Source: Photobacterium proteolyticum
GTDB taxonomy: Bacteria; Pseudomonadota; Gammaproteobacteria; Enterobacterales; Vibrionaceae
Reading direction: 5' to 3'
DNA length: 64,000 nt
Assembly (NCBI RefSeq): GCF_001939735.1
Contig: NZ_MJIL01000046.1
Span: 53,390-117,389 of the forward strand
Position 1 is the stretch's first letter, and each line of letters starts with the position of its first letter. A program made the position numbers and the translations under genes. A model generated the notes under the pieces. That model had not been told where the DNA came from, made no database searches, and saw only the letters and a list, made by a program, of their open reading frames with translations. Positions 45,644 through 54,881 of the stretch are shown in pieces.

Positions 45644-46618
45644 ATGGAAATGAACCAGCAAATACTCAGGACTCCGGACGAGGCGTTCGCATCCCTAGTG
45701 GATTATCCGTTTGCAGCAAATTACCTGGAAGTTGATGGCATGCGAATGCATTACCTCGATGAAGGTAAAGGCAATGACAAAACAATATTTCTGCTTCATG
45801 GCCAGCCTTCATGGAGCTATTTATACCGGCACATGGTGCCTTTGTTTGTTGATGCCGGTTATCGCGTCATTGCGCCAGATTTAATCGGCTTTGGTAAGTC
45901 AGATAAACCGGTTAGCAGCGATGTTCACTCCTATGGTAATCATGTTCGCTGGATGACCAGTTTTGTTCGCCAATTAGGAATAAAAAATGCCGCGGCCTTC
46001 ATGCAGGACTGGGGAGGAATGATCGGGTTACGAGTGCTTGCCAAGGAACCTGAGTGGCTGGAACGGTTAGTAGTATCTAATACCGCACTGGCTGAAATGA
46101 AAGGTCTGGAAAAGTTCATGGTGCCTAAAGTGCTTAAGCTGATGGCGGCGATGGCGGGTAAACCAAGCATCAGTAAATTTGCCGATAACATCAATTACGG
46201 TAACTGGGCTGGGTATTTCAGACATTCAGAGCAACTGGAAATAGGGGAAATCATCCAGACCCTCACGACCAGGCAGCTTAGTCAGGATGAAATGCAGGCT
46301 TACGATGCGCCGTTTCCGACGTCAGATTATTATGCCGCGCCTCGCAAAATGCCGGAAATAGTGGCTTCGGAATTGGATCAGGTCAATGCAGACTGGAAGC
46401 AGCTTAAACAGTGGGGCAAACCTGTTCTTACGTTATTCAGTGATAAAGACCCGTTTCTGGCAGAGCGAGGCTATGACAAGAAGTTTCAGAACAACTTTAG
46501 TGGGGCGCAGGGCCAACCACATATAACGGTAAAAAACGCCTCGCATTTCTTACAAGAAGATCAATCTCAGCATCTGGCATCGAAAGTCATTAGTTGGTTA
46601 GAGCAAACACAATATTAA
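45644..46618 (+). CDS. Haloalkane dehalogenase-like alpha/beta-hydrolase
   Basis: 324 residues, cytosolic. It resembles the HLD-I (DhlA-like) haloalkane dehalogenases: oxyanion strand LLHGQPSWSYLYRHMVP (HGQ instead of HGE or HGN), PDLIGFGKSDKP, nucleophile elbow MQDWGGMIG with Asp122 and halide-binding Trp123, an acid in LFSDKDPFL, and the base His in NASHFLQED. The HGQ variant leaves dehalogenase activity unproven. A general alpha/beta-hydrolase with Asp nucleophile is the alternative. GAGAGG precedes ATG 45644. It is the first gene of an operon with a dehydrogenase and a DUF1330 protein. Confidence 0.82.
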   Translation: MEMNQQILRTPDEAFASLVDYPFAANYLEVDGMRMHYLDEGKGNDKTIFLLHGQPSWSYLYRHMVPLFVDAGYRVIAPDLIGFGKSDKPVSSDVHSYGNHVRWMTSFVRQLGIKNAAAFMQDWGGMIGLRVLAKEPEWLERLVVSNTALAEMKGLEKFMVPKVLKLMAAMAGKPSISKFADNINYGNWAGYFRHSEQLEIGEIIQTLTTRQLSQDEMQAYDAPFPTSDYYAAPRKMPEIVASELDQVNADWKQLKQWGKPVLTLFSDKDPFLAERGYDKKFQNNFSGAQGQPHITVKNASHFLQEDQSQHLASKVISWLEQTQY

Positions 46619-46641
46619 TTTTCAAATTATCAGGAGAAGTG

Positions 46642-47256
46642 ATGAAAATTTTAGCAATTGGCGCGAACGGTGTTATCGGTAAAGCGGTTGTTAGCCATCT
46701 ACAGCAAGCTCACCAAGTTATTGCTGTAGGACACAGCCAGGGTGATTATACGGTTGATATTGAAAGTAAGGACTCCATCCAGTCTCTGTTTGAAAAGGTT
46801 GGAATGGTCGATGCCATTATCAGCATGGCGGGCAATGGGCAAATGGGGAGTTTGGATGAAATGCGTGATTCTGCTTTCCTTGAGGTGCTAAACAACAAGG
46901 TGATGGGCCAAGTTAACGTGGTTCGCCAGGGGCTTGATTATCTAAATGAAGGGGGCTCAATCACGCTTACGTCGGGTCAGGCGGCTAATCATCCGATGCC
47001 GGGCACCACTGCAATTGCCATGGGAGTGGCAGCAATTAATGCCTTTGTCGCAACTGCAGCCTTGGAGCTAAAAGATGGCAAGCGAATCAATGCGGTGAGC
47101 CCTGGCATGGTAAAAGAAACGATGGAGCTTTGCGGTATCGATAGCAGTACTGGAATACCAGCAAAGGATGTCGCTACGTATTATCAGGCCAGTCTTGATG
47201 GCCAGTACAAAGGGATCGTGTTTGATGCAGTTGGGGGGCAATATGAGTCAGCATAA
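46642..47256 (+). CDS. Short-chain dehydrogenase/reductase
   Basis: A 204-residue NAD(P)-binding Rossmann protein. The nucleotide loop is GANGVIGKAV, followed by SMAGNGQMG (the NAG-like motif) and SLTSGQAAN-type active-site Ser (TLTSGQAA). The usual YxxxK is replaced by TTAIAMGVAAINAF, as in the atypical SDR subgroup where the catalytic Tyr is absent, so redox activity may differ. GGAG sits before ATG 46642, which is used instead of the frame start at 46594. It lies 23 bases after the dehalogenase-like gene and overlaps the DUF1330 gene by 14 bases. Confidence 0.85.
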   Translation: MKILAIGANGVIGKAVVSHLQQAHQVIAVGHSQGDYTVDIESKDSIQSLFEKVGMVDAIISMAGNGQMGSLDEMRDSAFLEVLNNKVMGQVNVVRQGLDYLNEGGSITLTSGQAANHPMPGTTAIAMGVAAINAFVATAALELKDGKRINAVSPGMVKETMELCGIDSSTGIPAKDVATYYQASLDGQYKGIVFDAVGGQYESA

Positions 47257-47557
47257 ACCTGCCTATTTAGTGGCATCAATTGAATTACCACAAGGGCACG
47301 CTTCTCTGGCTGATTATGCTCAGGCTGCAATGCCAATATTCAAGGCTCATGGCGCTGAGGTTTTGGTGGCAGGAACTTCGGATCAAAGTGTCGAAGTGTT
47401 GGAAGGTAATTGGTTAGGTTCAGATGCCAAGCTGTCACTGGTTAAATTTCCCTCAATGCAGCATTTGAAAACTTGCCTGAACTCGGATGAATATTTGACC
47501 ATTAAACATTTAAGAACCGATATTGTCGACAGTAATTTTTCGGTCGCAATTGACTAA
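47243..47557 (+). CDS. DUF1330 family protein
   Basis: A 104-residue small ferredoxin-like-fold (dimeric alpha/beta barrel) protein: PAYLVASIELPQGHASLADY, FKAHGAEVLVAGT and LSLVKFPSMQHLKTCLNSDEY follow the DUF1330 pattern. Function is unknown; the family is often found with oxidoreductases and hydrolases. The ATG at 47243 lies inside the end of the dehydrogenase gene, so the genes are translationally coupled; the longer frame from 47168 is a shadow of that gene. Confidence 0.85.
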   Translation: MSQHKPAYLVASIELPQGHASLADYAQAAMPIFKAHGAEVLVAGTSDQSVEVLEGNWLGSDAKLSLVKFPSMQHLKTCLNSDEYLTIKHLRTDIVDSNFSVAID

Positions 47558-47575
47558 GTAGCAATTAATGTTGAT

Positions 47576-47599
47576 GAGTGATGTCGAGATACATCACTC
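47576..47599. terminator. Hairpin ending the dehalogenase operon
   Basis: A perfect 9-bp stem GAGTGATGT/ACATCACTC with loop CGAGAT starts 18 bases after the DUF1330 stop. There is no T-tract, so intrinsic termination is uncertain. Confidence 0.45.
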
Positions 47600-47700
47600 A
47601 TACCACTCAAGTTATTAATTAAGCTAGTGAAAATATTGAAACATCTTATTGATATCGTTAACATTCACGACCGCATTTTTATGATGGTAAGAGAGAGTGA

Positions 47701-48750
47701 ATGGAAACGGTACAATCGGTAATTAATTGGTTGCTTACAGCCCCCTTTGGTGTATTGATAACCGCCTTGGGGGCTGTTTTTTTGGTTAATGTTTTAATTT
47801 ATCAATTGAAACTTGGGATTAAGCAAGATGGAAAACTGTCATCTACTGTCTTTATCTTGGCCTGCTCTATTCTGATCGCTTTCAATATTAGTATTTCGCA
47901 ATATGATGTCCTGACGACAGTGATCAATTGGACGACAAAAAGCAGTGTAGGCATCCTATTCACCGCTTTTTCGGTGACTTTCTTGATCAAATTCGTACTC
48001 GGTTTAATGAAACCAGAAAAGGATTATGGAGACCACCTAACTGTTTTCTTTTATGTAATTGCGCCGTTATGGGGCGTCTATAGCTTTTCGAACTCTGAGA
48101 AAGATGCCACATCTTGGATCATGTACATGATTGGTACAGCTGGAGCCCTGGATTTACTGCTCATTGCTTCCGTAGGTGGTATGGGCGTTTTATTGGTGTG
48201 CTCATTAATTGCCGACCGTCTTCCACGTGGTTGGTGTAAAGAATTACTCGAAGTGGAATGTTTGACAATCCCAGTATGGATAATGTCATTACTGCTTGTC
48301 TCATTCGTTAATACGAGTTACCCGATATATCTATTTGAAAAGCATGCCTTGGCGCAAATAGAAAAAAGGCCGTGGATGCAGGCAGTAAACTATTCATATA
48401 TTGAAGGGAAACTGTTAGAGCCAATGAGTTGGTATCGTCCTGTTCTTCACTCTGTCTCTATGGTAATGCCTGTTGTGCGTGAGGGGGCGAAAGAATTGCA
48501 GTTGAGTGAATATATTCTCACCACTCTCACTTTCAATAAGAATCAGCCGAACATATTTGTTCAGGCTCATTGCGAGTCAGGTGAAGTCATTTATCACCAC
48601 CATGAAGAAGGTGATAAAAGCTTACAGAGAAAAGGGCAAATGACTAAAAGCGAAATGGCGCTTTATTGTAATTATGATTGGTCAGCGAAATTATCGTTAT
48701 TTGAAGAAGCCCAAAAGCCTAAAATTATGAGACGTTTGAGCGCTTCATAA
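47701..48750 (+). CDS. Hypothetical multi-pass membrane protein
   Basis: 349 residues, not recognised. The N-terminal 210 residues carry about six membrane segments (for example FGVLITALGAVFLVNVLIY, TVFILACSILIAFNISI, GILFTAFSVTFLIKFVLG, LTIPVWIMSLLLVSFVN). The remainder is soluble, with YSYIEGKLLEPMSWYRPVL and QAHCESGEVIYHHHEEGD, and is probably periplasmic or cytoplasmic depending on segment count. The His/Glu-rich HHHEE could bind metal. GA-rich sequence lies upstream of the ATG. It stands alone between hairpins; no function can be assigned. Confidence 0.7.
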   Translation: METVQSVINWLLTAPFGVLITALGAVFLVNVLIYQLKLGIKQDGKLSSTVFILACSILIAFNISISQYDVLTTVINWTTKSSVGILFTAFSVTFLIKFVLGLMKPEKDYGDHLTVFFYVIAPLWGVYSFSNSEKDATSWIMYMIGTAGALDLLLIASVGGMGVLLVCSLIADRLPRGWCKELLEVECLTIPVWIMSLLLVSFVNTSYPIYLFEKHALAQIEKRPWMQAVNYSYIEGKLLEPMSWYRPVLHSVSMVMPVVREGAKELQLSEYILTTLTFNKNQPNIFVQAHCESGEVIYHHHEEGDKSLQRKGQMTKSEMALYCNYDWSAKLSLFEEAQKPKIMRRLSAS

Positions 48751-48847
48751 CGCTGCTGAAAACGGTTGCGGCTAATACCCAATGTCTCTCAATGTCCGAT
48801 TATTCCCGAGTAGTCCATGATGAGAGTTAAAACAGAAGGAAGTTGGT

Positions 48848-49531
48848 ATGACACAGAAGTACCCTCTTAGCGGTGTATATTGCGGCAAGGTGGCCAGTCG
48901 GTATGGCATGAAAACGGCCATTGATAAGTGTGCGGTGGAAGTAGATATCTATCTTTCTGAGCAAGGGCTGGAAGGGGATGAGTGTGCAGACCACAAACAT
49001 CACGGTGGTGCTGAGCGCGCTCTCCACCAATATCCGGCGGAGCACTATCGTTACTGGAGAAATAAATACCAATCTGAATCTGAATGGCAAGCCCCGGGAA
49101 TGGGGGAAAATATTAGCTCGGAAGGGATGACCGAAGAGACAGTATGTATAGGCGACCGTTACCAATGGGGAGAGGCCCTTATAGAGGTCAGTCAGCCGCG
49201 TTCGCCGTGTTTCAAACTCAGCAAACGTTGGGGCGTGGAAAAATTTGCGGTAGAGATGCAAGACATTAGCCGTTGTGGTTGGCTCTACCGTGTTATTCGC
49301 CCGGGTAAAGTGAACCTGAAAGAGCCATTAGTACTGGTAGAACGTGTCGAGAGTGCAATGTCAGTGCGAGAAGTCTGCGAGTATTATTTTGGTGACCCAT
49401 TGAACCAGGAAGGGTTGAATAAGCTCCTACAACAAGACCGGTTATCGCAAAGCTGGATGAGTAAAGTCGAGCTTCGGTTGGAAACGAGAAAGGTTGAAAA
49501 TTGGAACTTCAGACTGCTTGGTCACGCATGA
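48848..49531 (+). CDS. yiiM: MOSC-domain protein YiiM
   Basis: A 227-residue molybdenum-cofactor-binding MOSC protein of the YiiM group, which in Escherichia coli reduces N-hydroxylated compounds. Seen: GLEGDECADHKHHGGAERAL, HYPAEHYRYW, GMGENISSEGMTEE, and the cofactor-Cys motif SQPRSPCFKLSKRWG. A GGAAG ribosome-binding site precedes ATG 48848. The stop overlaps a possible ATG of the next gene, but that gene's best start is at 49552. Confidence 0.92.
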   Translation: MTQKYPLSGVYCGKVASRYGMKTAIDKCAVEVDIYLSEQGLEGDECADHKHHGGAERALHQYPAEHYRYWRNKYQSESEWQAPGMGENISSEGMTEETVCIGDRYQWGEALIEVSQPRSPCFKLSKRWGVEKFAVEMQDISRCGWLYRVIRPGKVNLKEPLVLVERVESAMSVREVCEYYFGDPLNQEGLNKLLQQDRLSQSWMSKVELRLETRKVENWNFRLLGHA

Positions 49532-49551
49532 ATGTAAACAAGGAAATAGTA

Positions 49552-50010
49552 ATGGTCCAGTTATCCTCATCTTTAGAAACAGAGCTAAACCAATTTGCGG
49601 AAATGGAGCAGCTTGCTGACAACGCAAGCTATATCATTCCCAATACGGCTGAGAAGCATCTAGTCGAGTACTTGAAAGAAGATACCCATTACCTAACGAT
49701 TAAAAATGCTAATGAGATTGCTGGATTTATCATTCTTGTGGTTGATGAAAACAGTAAAAGTGCCGAATTTAGACGTATTGTTGTATCGCAAAAGGGGCTG
49801 GGGATTGGCCAGAAAGCAATGAAGTTAATGGAGCAATTTGTGGTTACTCGCCTAAAAGCGAGTCGAATTTGGCTTGATGTGTTTGAAGAGAATGCTCGAG
49901 GAAAACATATTTATGAAAAAATGGGATATAAAACTTTCAAGACTGATGAGTCTAATGGCAGGACCCTAATTTTTATGGATAAAGATATGTCGGTTACCAA
50001 TAAGGGTTGA
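49552..50010 (+). CDS. GNAT family N-acetyltransferase
   Basis: A 152-residue acetyl-CoA-dependent transferase with unknown substrate. It has the acetyl-CoA loop FRRIVVSQKGLGIGQKAMKL and the C-terminal DVFEENARGKHIYEKMGYK of RimI-like enzymes. AAGGA lies 7 bases before ATG 49552; in-frame starts at 49501 and 49528 lack such signals. It directly follows yiiM and may be co-transcribed; a strong terminator follows. Confidence 0.85.
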   Translation: MVQLSSSLETELNQFAEMEQLADNASYIIPNTAEKHLVEYLKEDTHYLTIKNANEIAGFIILVVDENSKSAEFRRIVVSQKGLGIGQKAMKLMEQFVVTRLKASRIWLDVFEENARGKHIYEKMGYKTFKTDESNGRTLIFMDKDMSVTNKG

Positions 50011-50020
50011 AATTAAACAA

Positions 50021-50051
50021 CAAAAACGCGAACCAATAGTTCGCGTTTTTG
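50021..50051. terminator. Bidirectional terminator
   Basis: A 13-bp stem CAAAAACGCGAAC/GTTCGCGTTTTTG with loop CAATA gives A-rich and T-rich arms on both strands. It serves the GNAT gene (plus) and the small gene ending at 50081 (minus). Confidence 0.88.
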
Positions 50052-50080
50052 TCAGAAAAGGCTAAGTCAGCTAAAAGCTT

Positions 50081-50332
50081 TTAGTGCAGCTTCTTTTTAG
50101 GACCGTTACGAACAAGGTCCTTACCGTTTTCGTATACTTCTTCAGTCACCCAGCGCCCGAGAAGCAGTTGATGCTTGTCATCAAGGACTGCAACAAAATG
50201 GCGGCCGTCAGCATTGTTAGTTGCCAGAGCGACACCGGCGGCGTTCTTCAGGCCCAATCCGCCACTTTCTACCAATCGAAGAAAGTTCTCAAGTTCTTCA
50301 AGGTTGTCAATTACGCTTTCATCAAATTTCAT
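50081..50332 (-). CDS. Conserved hypothetical small protein
   Basis: 83 residues, not recognised. A helical, acidic N-terminus (KFDESVIDNLEELENFLRLV) is followed by a beta-rich half (VALATNNADGRHFVAVLDDK, LLLGRWVTEEVYENG) and a basic C-terminus (GPKKKLH). ATG 50332 matches the natural domain start; an upstream Met at 50380 would add an unrelated tail. Soluble, single gene with its own terminator. Confidence 0.6.
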   Translation of the reverse strand: MKFDESVIDNLEELENFLRLVESGGLGLKNAAGVALATNNADGRHFVAVLDDKHQLLLGRWVTEEVYENGKDLVRNGPKKKLH

Positions 50333-50562
50333 ATGATTATCACTTTGCTTGTTTGTATACCCACCCCTTGAGTACAGCATAGGACGGATAGCCAGAAGGT
50401 ACTTTACTCGGCTATATCTTGCTGTGTTACATCTTGTATAGAGGCGAGAGTTATCGATGAATATACTTTACAGTTGATGCATGATGAATAGAACCTGCGA
50501 AGCGTCGGAAGCTATGAAAAAAGACTATTTTCAGCCTGTTAGCATAAAAATGCACCTGTCCT

Positions 50563-50589
50563 GGGATGTGTTCGCGACGGGCACATCCC
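50563..50589 (-). terminator. Hairpin after the GGDEF/EAL gene
   Basis: GGGATGTG/CACATCCC (50563-50570, 50582-50589) with an 11-base loop lies 14 bases past the stop at 50603. No T-tract follows on the minus strand, so it is a weak candidate. Confidence 0.45.
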
Positions 50590-50602
50590 TTAAACCAATT
50601 GA

Positions 50603-52873
50603 CTAGGCTATCTTACTATTAACTAGCATGGAGATTTCTTCAGGACTGCAAGGTTGGCTGAAGAGGTAACCTTGCGCCATATCACATCTAAGTTGCTTCA
50701 GTTTATGCGCTTGTTCAGGCTCTTCGATACCTTCGGCGACGACTTTACAACCTAAGTTGTGTGCCATTTCTATCATTGAGCTAACTAATAGCTGTGTCTT
50801 TTTATCGGTAAGTAAGTCATCAATGAAGTACTTGTCAATTTTAAGGCAATCAACGGTAAGGTGTTTGAGAGAGGCAAATGATGAATACCCAGTTCCAAAA
50901 TCATCGATTGACAATGATACTCCGAGTGTCTTCAGCTCCCGAAACACTGACAGGTTTTTCTGGTGTGTTTGAACGACAGTTTCTGTCACTTCTAATTCTA
51001 AATCTGATGCCGCTATGCCTGTTTCAGCAATAACTCTTGAAACTAATGGAACAAAGTCAGGATCAAGAAAGTGATTGGGAGAAATATTGATAGCCACGCG
51101 TATAGAAGGTAACCCTTGCTTCTTCCATGCGACTAATTGTGTACATGCAGTTATAAGTACTTGTTCAGTTAGCTGCTTTATCATGCCTATTCGTTCAGCG
51201 ATAGAGATAAATTGAATAGGTGAAACCTGTCCCAACTCAGGATGGTGCCACCGGGACAATGCTTCAACCCCTACGATCTTACCTGAATCTAAATCATGCT
51301 GGGTCTGATAAACAAGTGATAAGGTTTGTTGTTCGATGGCTTCTCTCAGGTATTGCTCTACCTTAAAACGATACTCAGCTTCTGTTGCCAGCACTTTGCT
51401 ATAAAATGCATATTGGTTTTTACCGTGATCTTTTGCTGTGTAAAGAGCTGTGTCTGCCGCTTTCAGCAAGCTTTGAAGATCTGTCCCATCTTCTGGGTAG
51501 GATGCGATTCCAATACTACATGTTTGAATGAATTTTCTGCCACAGACGTCGGAGGGCTTAGCTATTATGTCAAGATAGCGAGCAGCAATGGTTGCTGCAG
51601 TGTCCTTATTCGTCGCCTCTTTGACAATGATGCAAAATTCATCACCACCGAGTCGGGCTAACAAATGCGTGCCCTGGCCAACCGAGGCTATCCGGCTTGC
51701 TACTTCCTGAAGGTGCTTGTCACCAACATCATGTCCCAGACTATCATTGATATCTTTGAAGTTATCAAGATCAAGATAATACAAACAAAACTGGCTTTTC
51801 TCGCTGGAAGATCGTTTTATCAATGCTTCAAGGTTGGTATATAAGCAACTTCTACTTGAAAACCCTGTGAGCTCATCGGTATAGGCGAGTTCTCTGATCC
51901 TTTTTTGATTGTGATCTCTTTCCATAACAATACTGGTCAGCATGGCTGCGGAAGTTAGAGCGTCTGATTCATCTTCGGTCGGGAGCGCAGGGTGATTGTA
52001 ATACATGCCAAACGCACCTAATACTTTACCCGTGGAGCTGATGATTGGCTCCGACCAACAACAGCGCATGCCATGCGGAAGGGCGACATGCTTAATTGCA
52101 GACCATTTGGGGTCGGTTTCAATATCCTCAACAAGAACTCTTTTGCCAGTGTAGGTGGATGTTCCACAAGAGCCGATGTTCGGGCCTATTTTGAGGCCGT
52201 TAACTGCGTCGCAATACTCTTGGGGCAGGCTGGGCGCTCCGCCATGCAGTAGTGTGTCTCCTTCCAGTTCGAGCATGGAACAACGCATACCGACATAGAG
52301 GTTTTCATACATTAGTGCGATTTCAGTATAAATCTCGGAGGTAGGAAAGCCTTTGGCGATCATTTCAAGGATTTTAGTGTGCTTTTTGGCGAACAGCTCT
52401 GCTCTTTTGTGCTTTGAGATATCGACATGATAGCCCACAAGGCGGTTAGGTTTAGAGTCGGAGAACTTGGACACTCGAAGTGCAATAGACCGAATATAAA
52501 CGTAATAACCTTGTTTGTGACGTAAACGCATTTCCACTTCAAATGAATCTGACCTGCCCGATATGTAATTTTGAGCCTTTTCTAGTATGGCTTCTTGCTC
52601 ATCGCAATGAACCAGCGATTTCCAGGTATCTAAATGATTATTTAATTCATCCTCTTCGAAACCCAGCATCGACTTCCAAAGTGGAGAGTAATAGACTTCA
52701 TCAGTATCTAGGTCCCAATCCCACACCGCTTGGTTATCACCATGCAACGCAATGACAAACCGTTCGCTATTTTTACTCAATTCATGAGAAAGTGACTGGT
52801 TTGTTTCGTGTATAGGGGCTAATTCAGTTTGTGACTGATTTACTTGAGTTAACAAGTTGGGATTAGATTTCAT
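50603..52873 (-). CDS. PAS-GAF-GGDEF-EAL cyclic-di-GMP signalling protein
   Basis: 756 residues, no membrane segment. Domains: PAS with PAC (about 35-155, DNQAVWDWDLDTDEVYYS ... LVGYHVDISKHKRAE), GAF (about 165-315, IGSCGTSTYTGKRVLVEDIE), diguanylate cyclase (about 325-485, intact active site ARLGGDEFCI), and phosphodiesterase (about 495-745, EALSRWHHPELG and DDFGTGYSSFASL). Both catalytic motifs look intact, so it could be bifunctional or have one activity dominant. The GAF resembles those that bind small ligands or chromophores. The N-terminal about 30 residues are Asn/Gln/Ser-rich and unstructured. It is monocistronic. Confidence 0.9.
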   Translation of the reverse strand: MKSNPNLLTQVNQSQTELAPIHETNQSLSHELSKNSERFVIALHGDNQAVWDWDLDTDEVYYSPLWKSMLGFEEDELNNHLDTWKSLVHCDEQEAILEKAQNYISGRSDSFEVEMRLRHKQGYYVYIRSIALRVSKFSDSKPNRLVGYHVDISKHKRAELFAKKHTKILEMIAKGFPTSEIYTEIALMYENLYVGMRCSMLELEGDTLLHGGAPSLPQEYCDAVNGLKIGPNIGSCGTSTYTGKRVLVEDIETDPKWSAIKHVALPHGMRCCWSEPIISSTGKVLGAFGMYYNHPALPTEDESDALTSAAMLTSIVMERDHNQKRIRELAYTDELTGFSSRSCLYTNLEALIKRSSSEKSQFCLYYLDLDNFKDINDSLGHDVGDKHLQEVASRIASVGQGTHLLARLGGDEFCIIVKEATNKDTAATIAARYLDIIAKPSDVCGRKFIQTCSIGIASYPEDGTDLQSLLKAADTALYTAKDHGKNQYAFYSKVLATEAEYRFKVEQYLREAIEQQTLSLVYQTQHDLDSGKIVGVEALSRWHHPELGQVSPIQFISIAERIGMIKQLTEQVLITACTQLVAWKKQGLPSIRVAINISPNHFLDPDFVPLVSRVIAETGIAASDLELEVTETVVQTHQKNLSVFRELKTLGVSLSIDDFGTGYSSFASLKHLTVDCLKIDKYFIDDLLTDKKTQLLVSSMIEMAHNLGCKVVAEGIEEPEQAHKLKQLRCDMAQGYLFSQPCSPEEISMLVNSKIA

Positions 52874-53321
52874 TTGAATTAGATTTTTACTTATTGATAT
52901 AGCTATATATTACTTAATGATATGAAGAATTAACAGGGTTTAAGTCAATATTTGAGGTATGGAACTAAAGACAAATACTTTAATAACTAAAGCGTTAAGA
53001 TTAACAGGGTTCTTTCTATGTCTTTGATTATTCGTGTTTTTATTGGGTGTGGTTTGTCAAACATATTGCTTTTCGAGCTGAATAAGAAGAAATTACCAGG
53101 CTTTTATTAAATGTAAGTACATATATGTATTCATAATGAATACTACTCTGGATGCATATTGTTCTCATTGCGTGTTATGTCAATAAATATATTTTGAGTT
53201 GATAAGTAACAAGAGTATTTATAAAAATTAAAACTTAGGCACTCAACAATATTTTGTTCACATTCAGGGGAAAGGTTAAATAGGGGATGTCTAGGCAACA
53301 AACTCCAATGCCTTAATGTAG
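52874..53321. other. 448-bp AT-rich intergenic region
   Basis: Between the cyclic-di-GMP protein and the photolyase gene, both minus strand. It holds the presumed promoter of the former and the 3' end of the latter. No gene or clear terminator was seen. Confidence 0.4.
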
Positions 53322-54881
53322 CTAAAGAGAAGATAAGTTGTCGAGGCAGTATTGAGCCCGGTCGAGAACTTCTTGTTGTTGATCATCGGTGAGCAGATCC
53401 CAGCTTCGGTAAATCATCCTGATACGGGGGTTTTTTGCCAAAGTTTTCTCATGAATGTGCATAAAGCGCCAGTATAAGCTATTGAATGGACAAGATTGAC
53501 CGCCAGTTTTTTGTTTGACGTTATAGTGACAACCACAGCAATAATCACTCATTTTATTGATGTAATTACCGCTAGCGGCATAGGGCTTGGTGGCAATGAT
53601 ACCGTTGTCGGCATAAAGGGCCATGCCCCGGGTATTAGGCATTTCGACCCACTCGATAGCATCGATATAGATGCCCAGATACCAGGCATCCACTTCATCA
53701 GGATTGATTTCTGTTAGCAGGCAAAAATTCCCGGTAACCATCAGGCGTTGAATATGGTGAGCGTAAGCATAGTCCAGAGACTGGCCTATTGCGGCTTTGA
53801 TACATGCCATTTGAGTCTTGCCGGTCCAGAAAAAATCTGGGAGTTTGCGGTGGCTATCGAGCGCATCGAGATCCCGGTAATATGGCATGTTGCCCCAATA
53901 GACCCCGCGGATATACTCACGCCAGCCCAGGATCTGGCGAATAAAGCCTTCAACCTGGGCAATATCTATCTGACGTTCTGTGTCGTGATACGCATCTATT
54001 GCGGCGTCAATAACTTGCATTGGATGGAGAAGTTTGCTGTTGAGGGCAAAAGAGAGGCGAGAGTGATACAGGCTCCATTGATGATCCGTCTGGTTGGTCA
54101 TCGCGTCCTGGAACCGACCAAAATTTGGCAGGCAGTATCGGCAAAAGTACGCCAGTAGCTCTTGGGCTTGCCCAACATTAACAGGCCAGAGTAATAGATC
54201 ATCATAATGGCCTATTGTTGTAATACCATGCTGGCCTAACCGCTTTAAAACCTGTGAGAGCGGGTTTGCAAAAATCAAGGGAGCGGGAATATCAGCCAGT
54301 TCGGCAGGTTTAATTTTGTTGCGGTTTTGTTTGTCGAAATTCCACTTACCTCCGCAGGGTTTACCCTCTGCCATTAAAATGTTGTAACGCTTTCGCATGC
54401 GGCGATAGAAATGTTCCATCAATATATGCTCGCCTTGCGGGAACAGCTCCATAATTTCATGATAACCGAGTAGAAAGTGCTCAGTATCCCACTCTTTTAG
54501 GGAGGTGTTCTCAGGCAGATTCAGACTGTGTAATTGCTCGTAAAGACGGTATTCATCCGGCCGCTGGAACTCAACGTGTTTAATGGCGTACTGTTTGCAG
54601 AGTGACGCGATCATGTCAGAGAGTGAGTGATATGAGCACGTGTCATCAAGTGTAAGGTGCAGAATATGGTGTCCATCATTCTTGAGTTTATTGGCGAAAT
54701 GCTCCATTGCGAGGAAAAATGCACACACTTTTTGGATGTGGTGTTTCACATAGTTTGTTTCTTGCTTCATTTCGGCAATAAGATAAAGGGTCTGTTCATC
54801 CTTTTCTCGGTACCAACTGTGCGAGGCATTGAGTTGATCACCAAGTATTAAGCGAAGCGTTTTGTAGTTCTTATTCATCAT
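53322..54881 (-). CDS. Iron-sulfur bacterial (6-4) photolyase (FeS-BCP)
   Basis: A 519-residue photolyase-fold flavoprotein of the prokaryotic (6-4) group, repairing UV (6-4) photoproducts with blue light. Seen: N-terminal LRLILGDQLNASHSW (lumazine-type antenna domain), IRQILGWREYIRGVYW, and the 4Fe-4S ligands: TGNFCLL and then YCCGCHYNVKQKTGGQSCPF (Cys-x2-Cys-x12-Cys). AGGA 7 bases before ATG 54881 sets the start; the GTG at 54884 is too close. It overlaps the end of the cryptochrome gene by 11 bases, so they form an operon. Confidence 0.92.
   Translation of the reverse strand: MMNKNYKTLRLILGDQLNASHSWYREKDEQTLYLIAEMKQETNYVKHHIQKVCAFFLAMEHFANKLKNDGHHILHLTLDDTCSYHSLSDMIASLCKQYAIKHVEFQRPDEYRLYEQLHSLNLPENTSLKEWDTEHFLLGYHEIMELFPQGEHILMEHFYRRMRKRYNILMAEGKPCGGKWNFDKQNRNKIKPAELADIPAPLIFANPLSQVLKRLGQHGITTIGHYDDLLLWPVNVGQAQELLAYFCRYCLPNFGRFQDAMTNQTDHQWSLYHSRLSFALNSKLLHPMQVIDAAIDAYHDTERQIDIAQVEGFIRQILGWREYIRGVYWGNMPYYRDLDALDSHRKLPDFFWTGKTQMACIKAAIGQSLDYAYAHHIQRLMVTGNFCLLTEINPDEVDAWYLGIYIDAIEWVEMPNTRGMALYADNGIIATKPYAASGNYINKMSDYCCGCHYNVKQKTGGQSCPFNSLYWRFMHIHEKTLAKNPRIRMIYRSWDLLTDDQQQEVLDRAQYCLDNLSSL

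Noticed and set aside
48827..49261. 144-codon minus-strand frame opposite yiiM
   Set aside because: The plus strand encodes a complete MOSC protein with all motifs; the antisense frame has no ribosome-binding site or domain.
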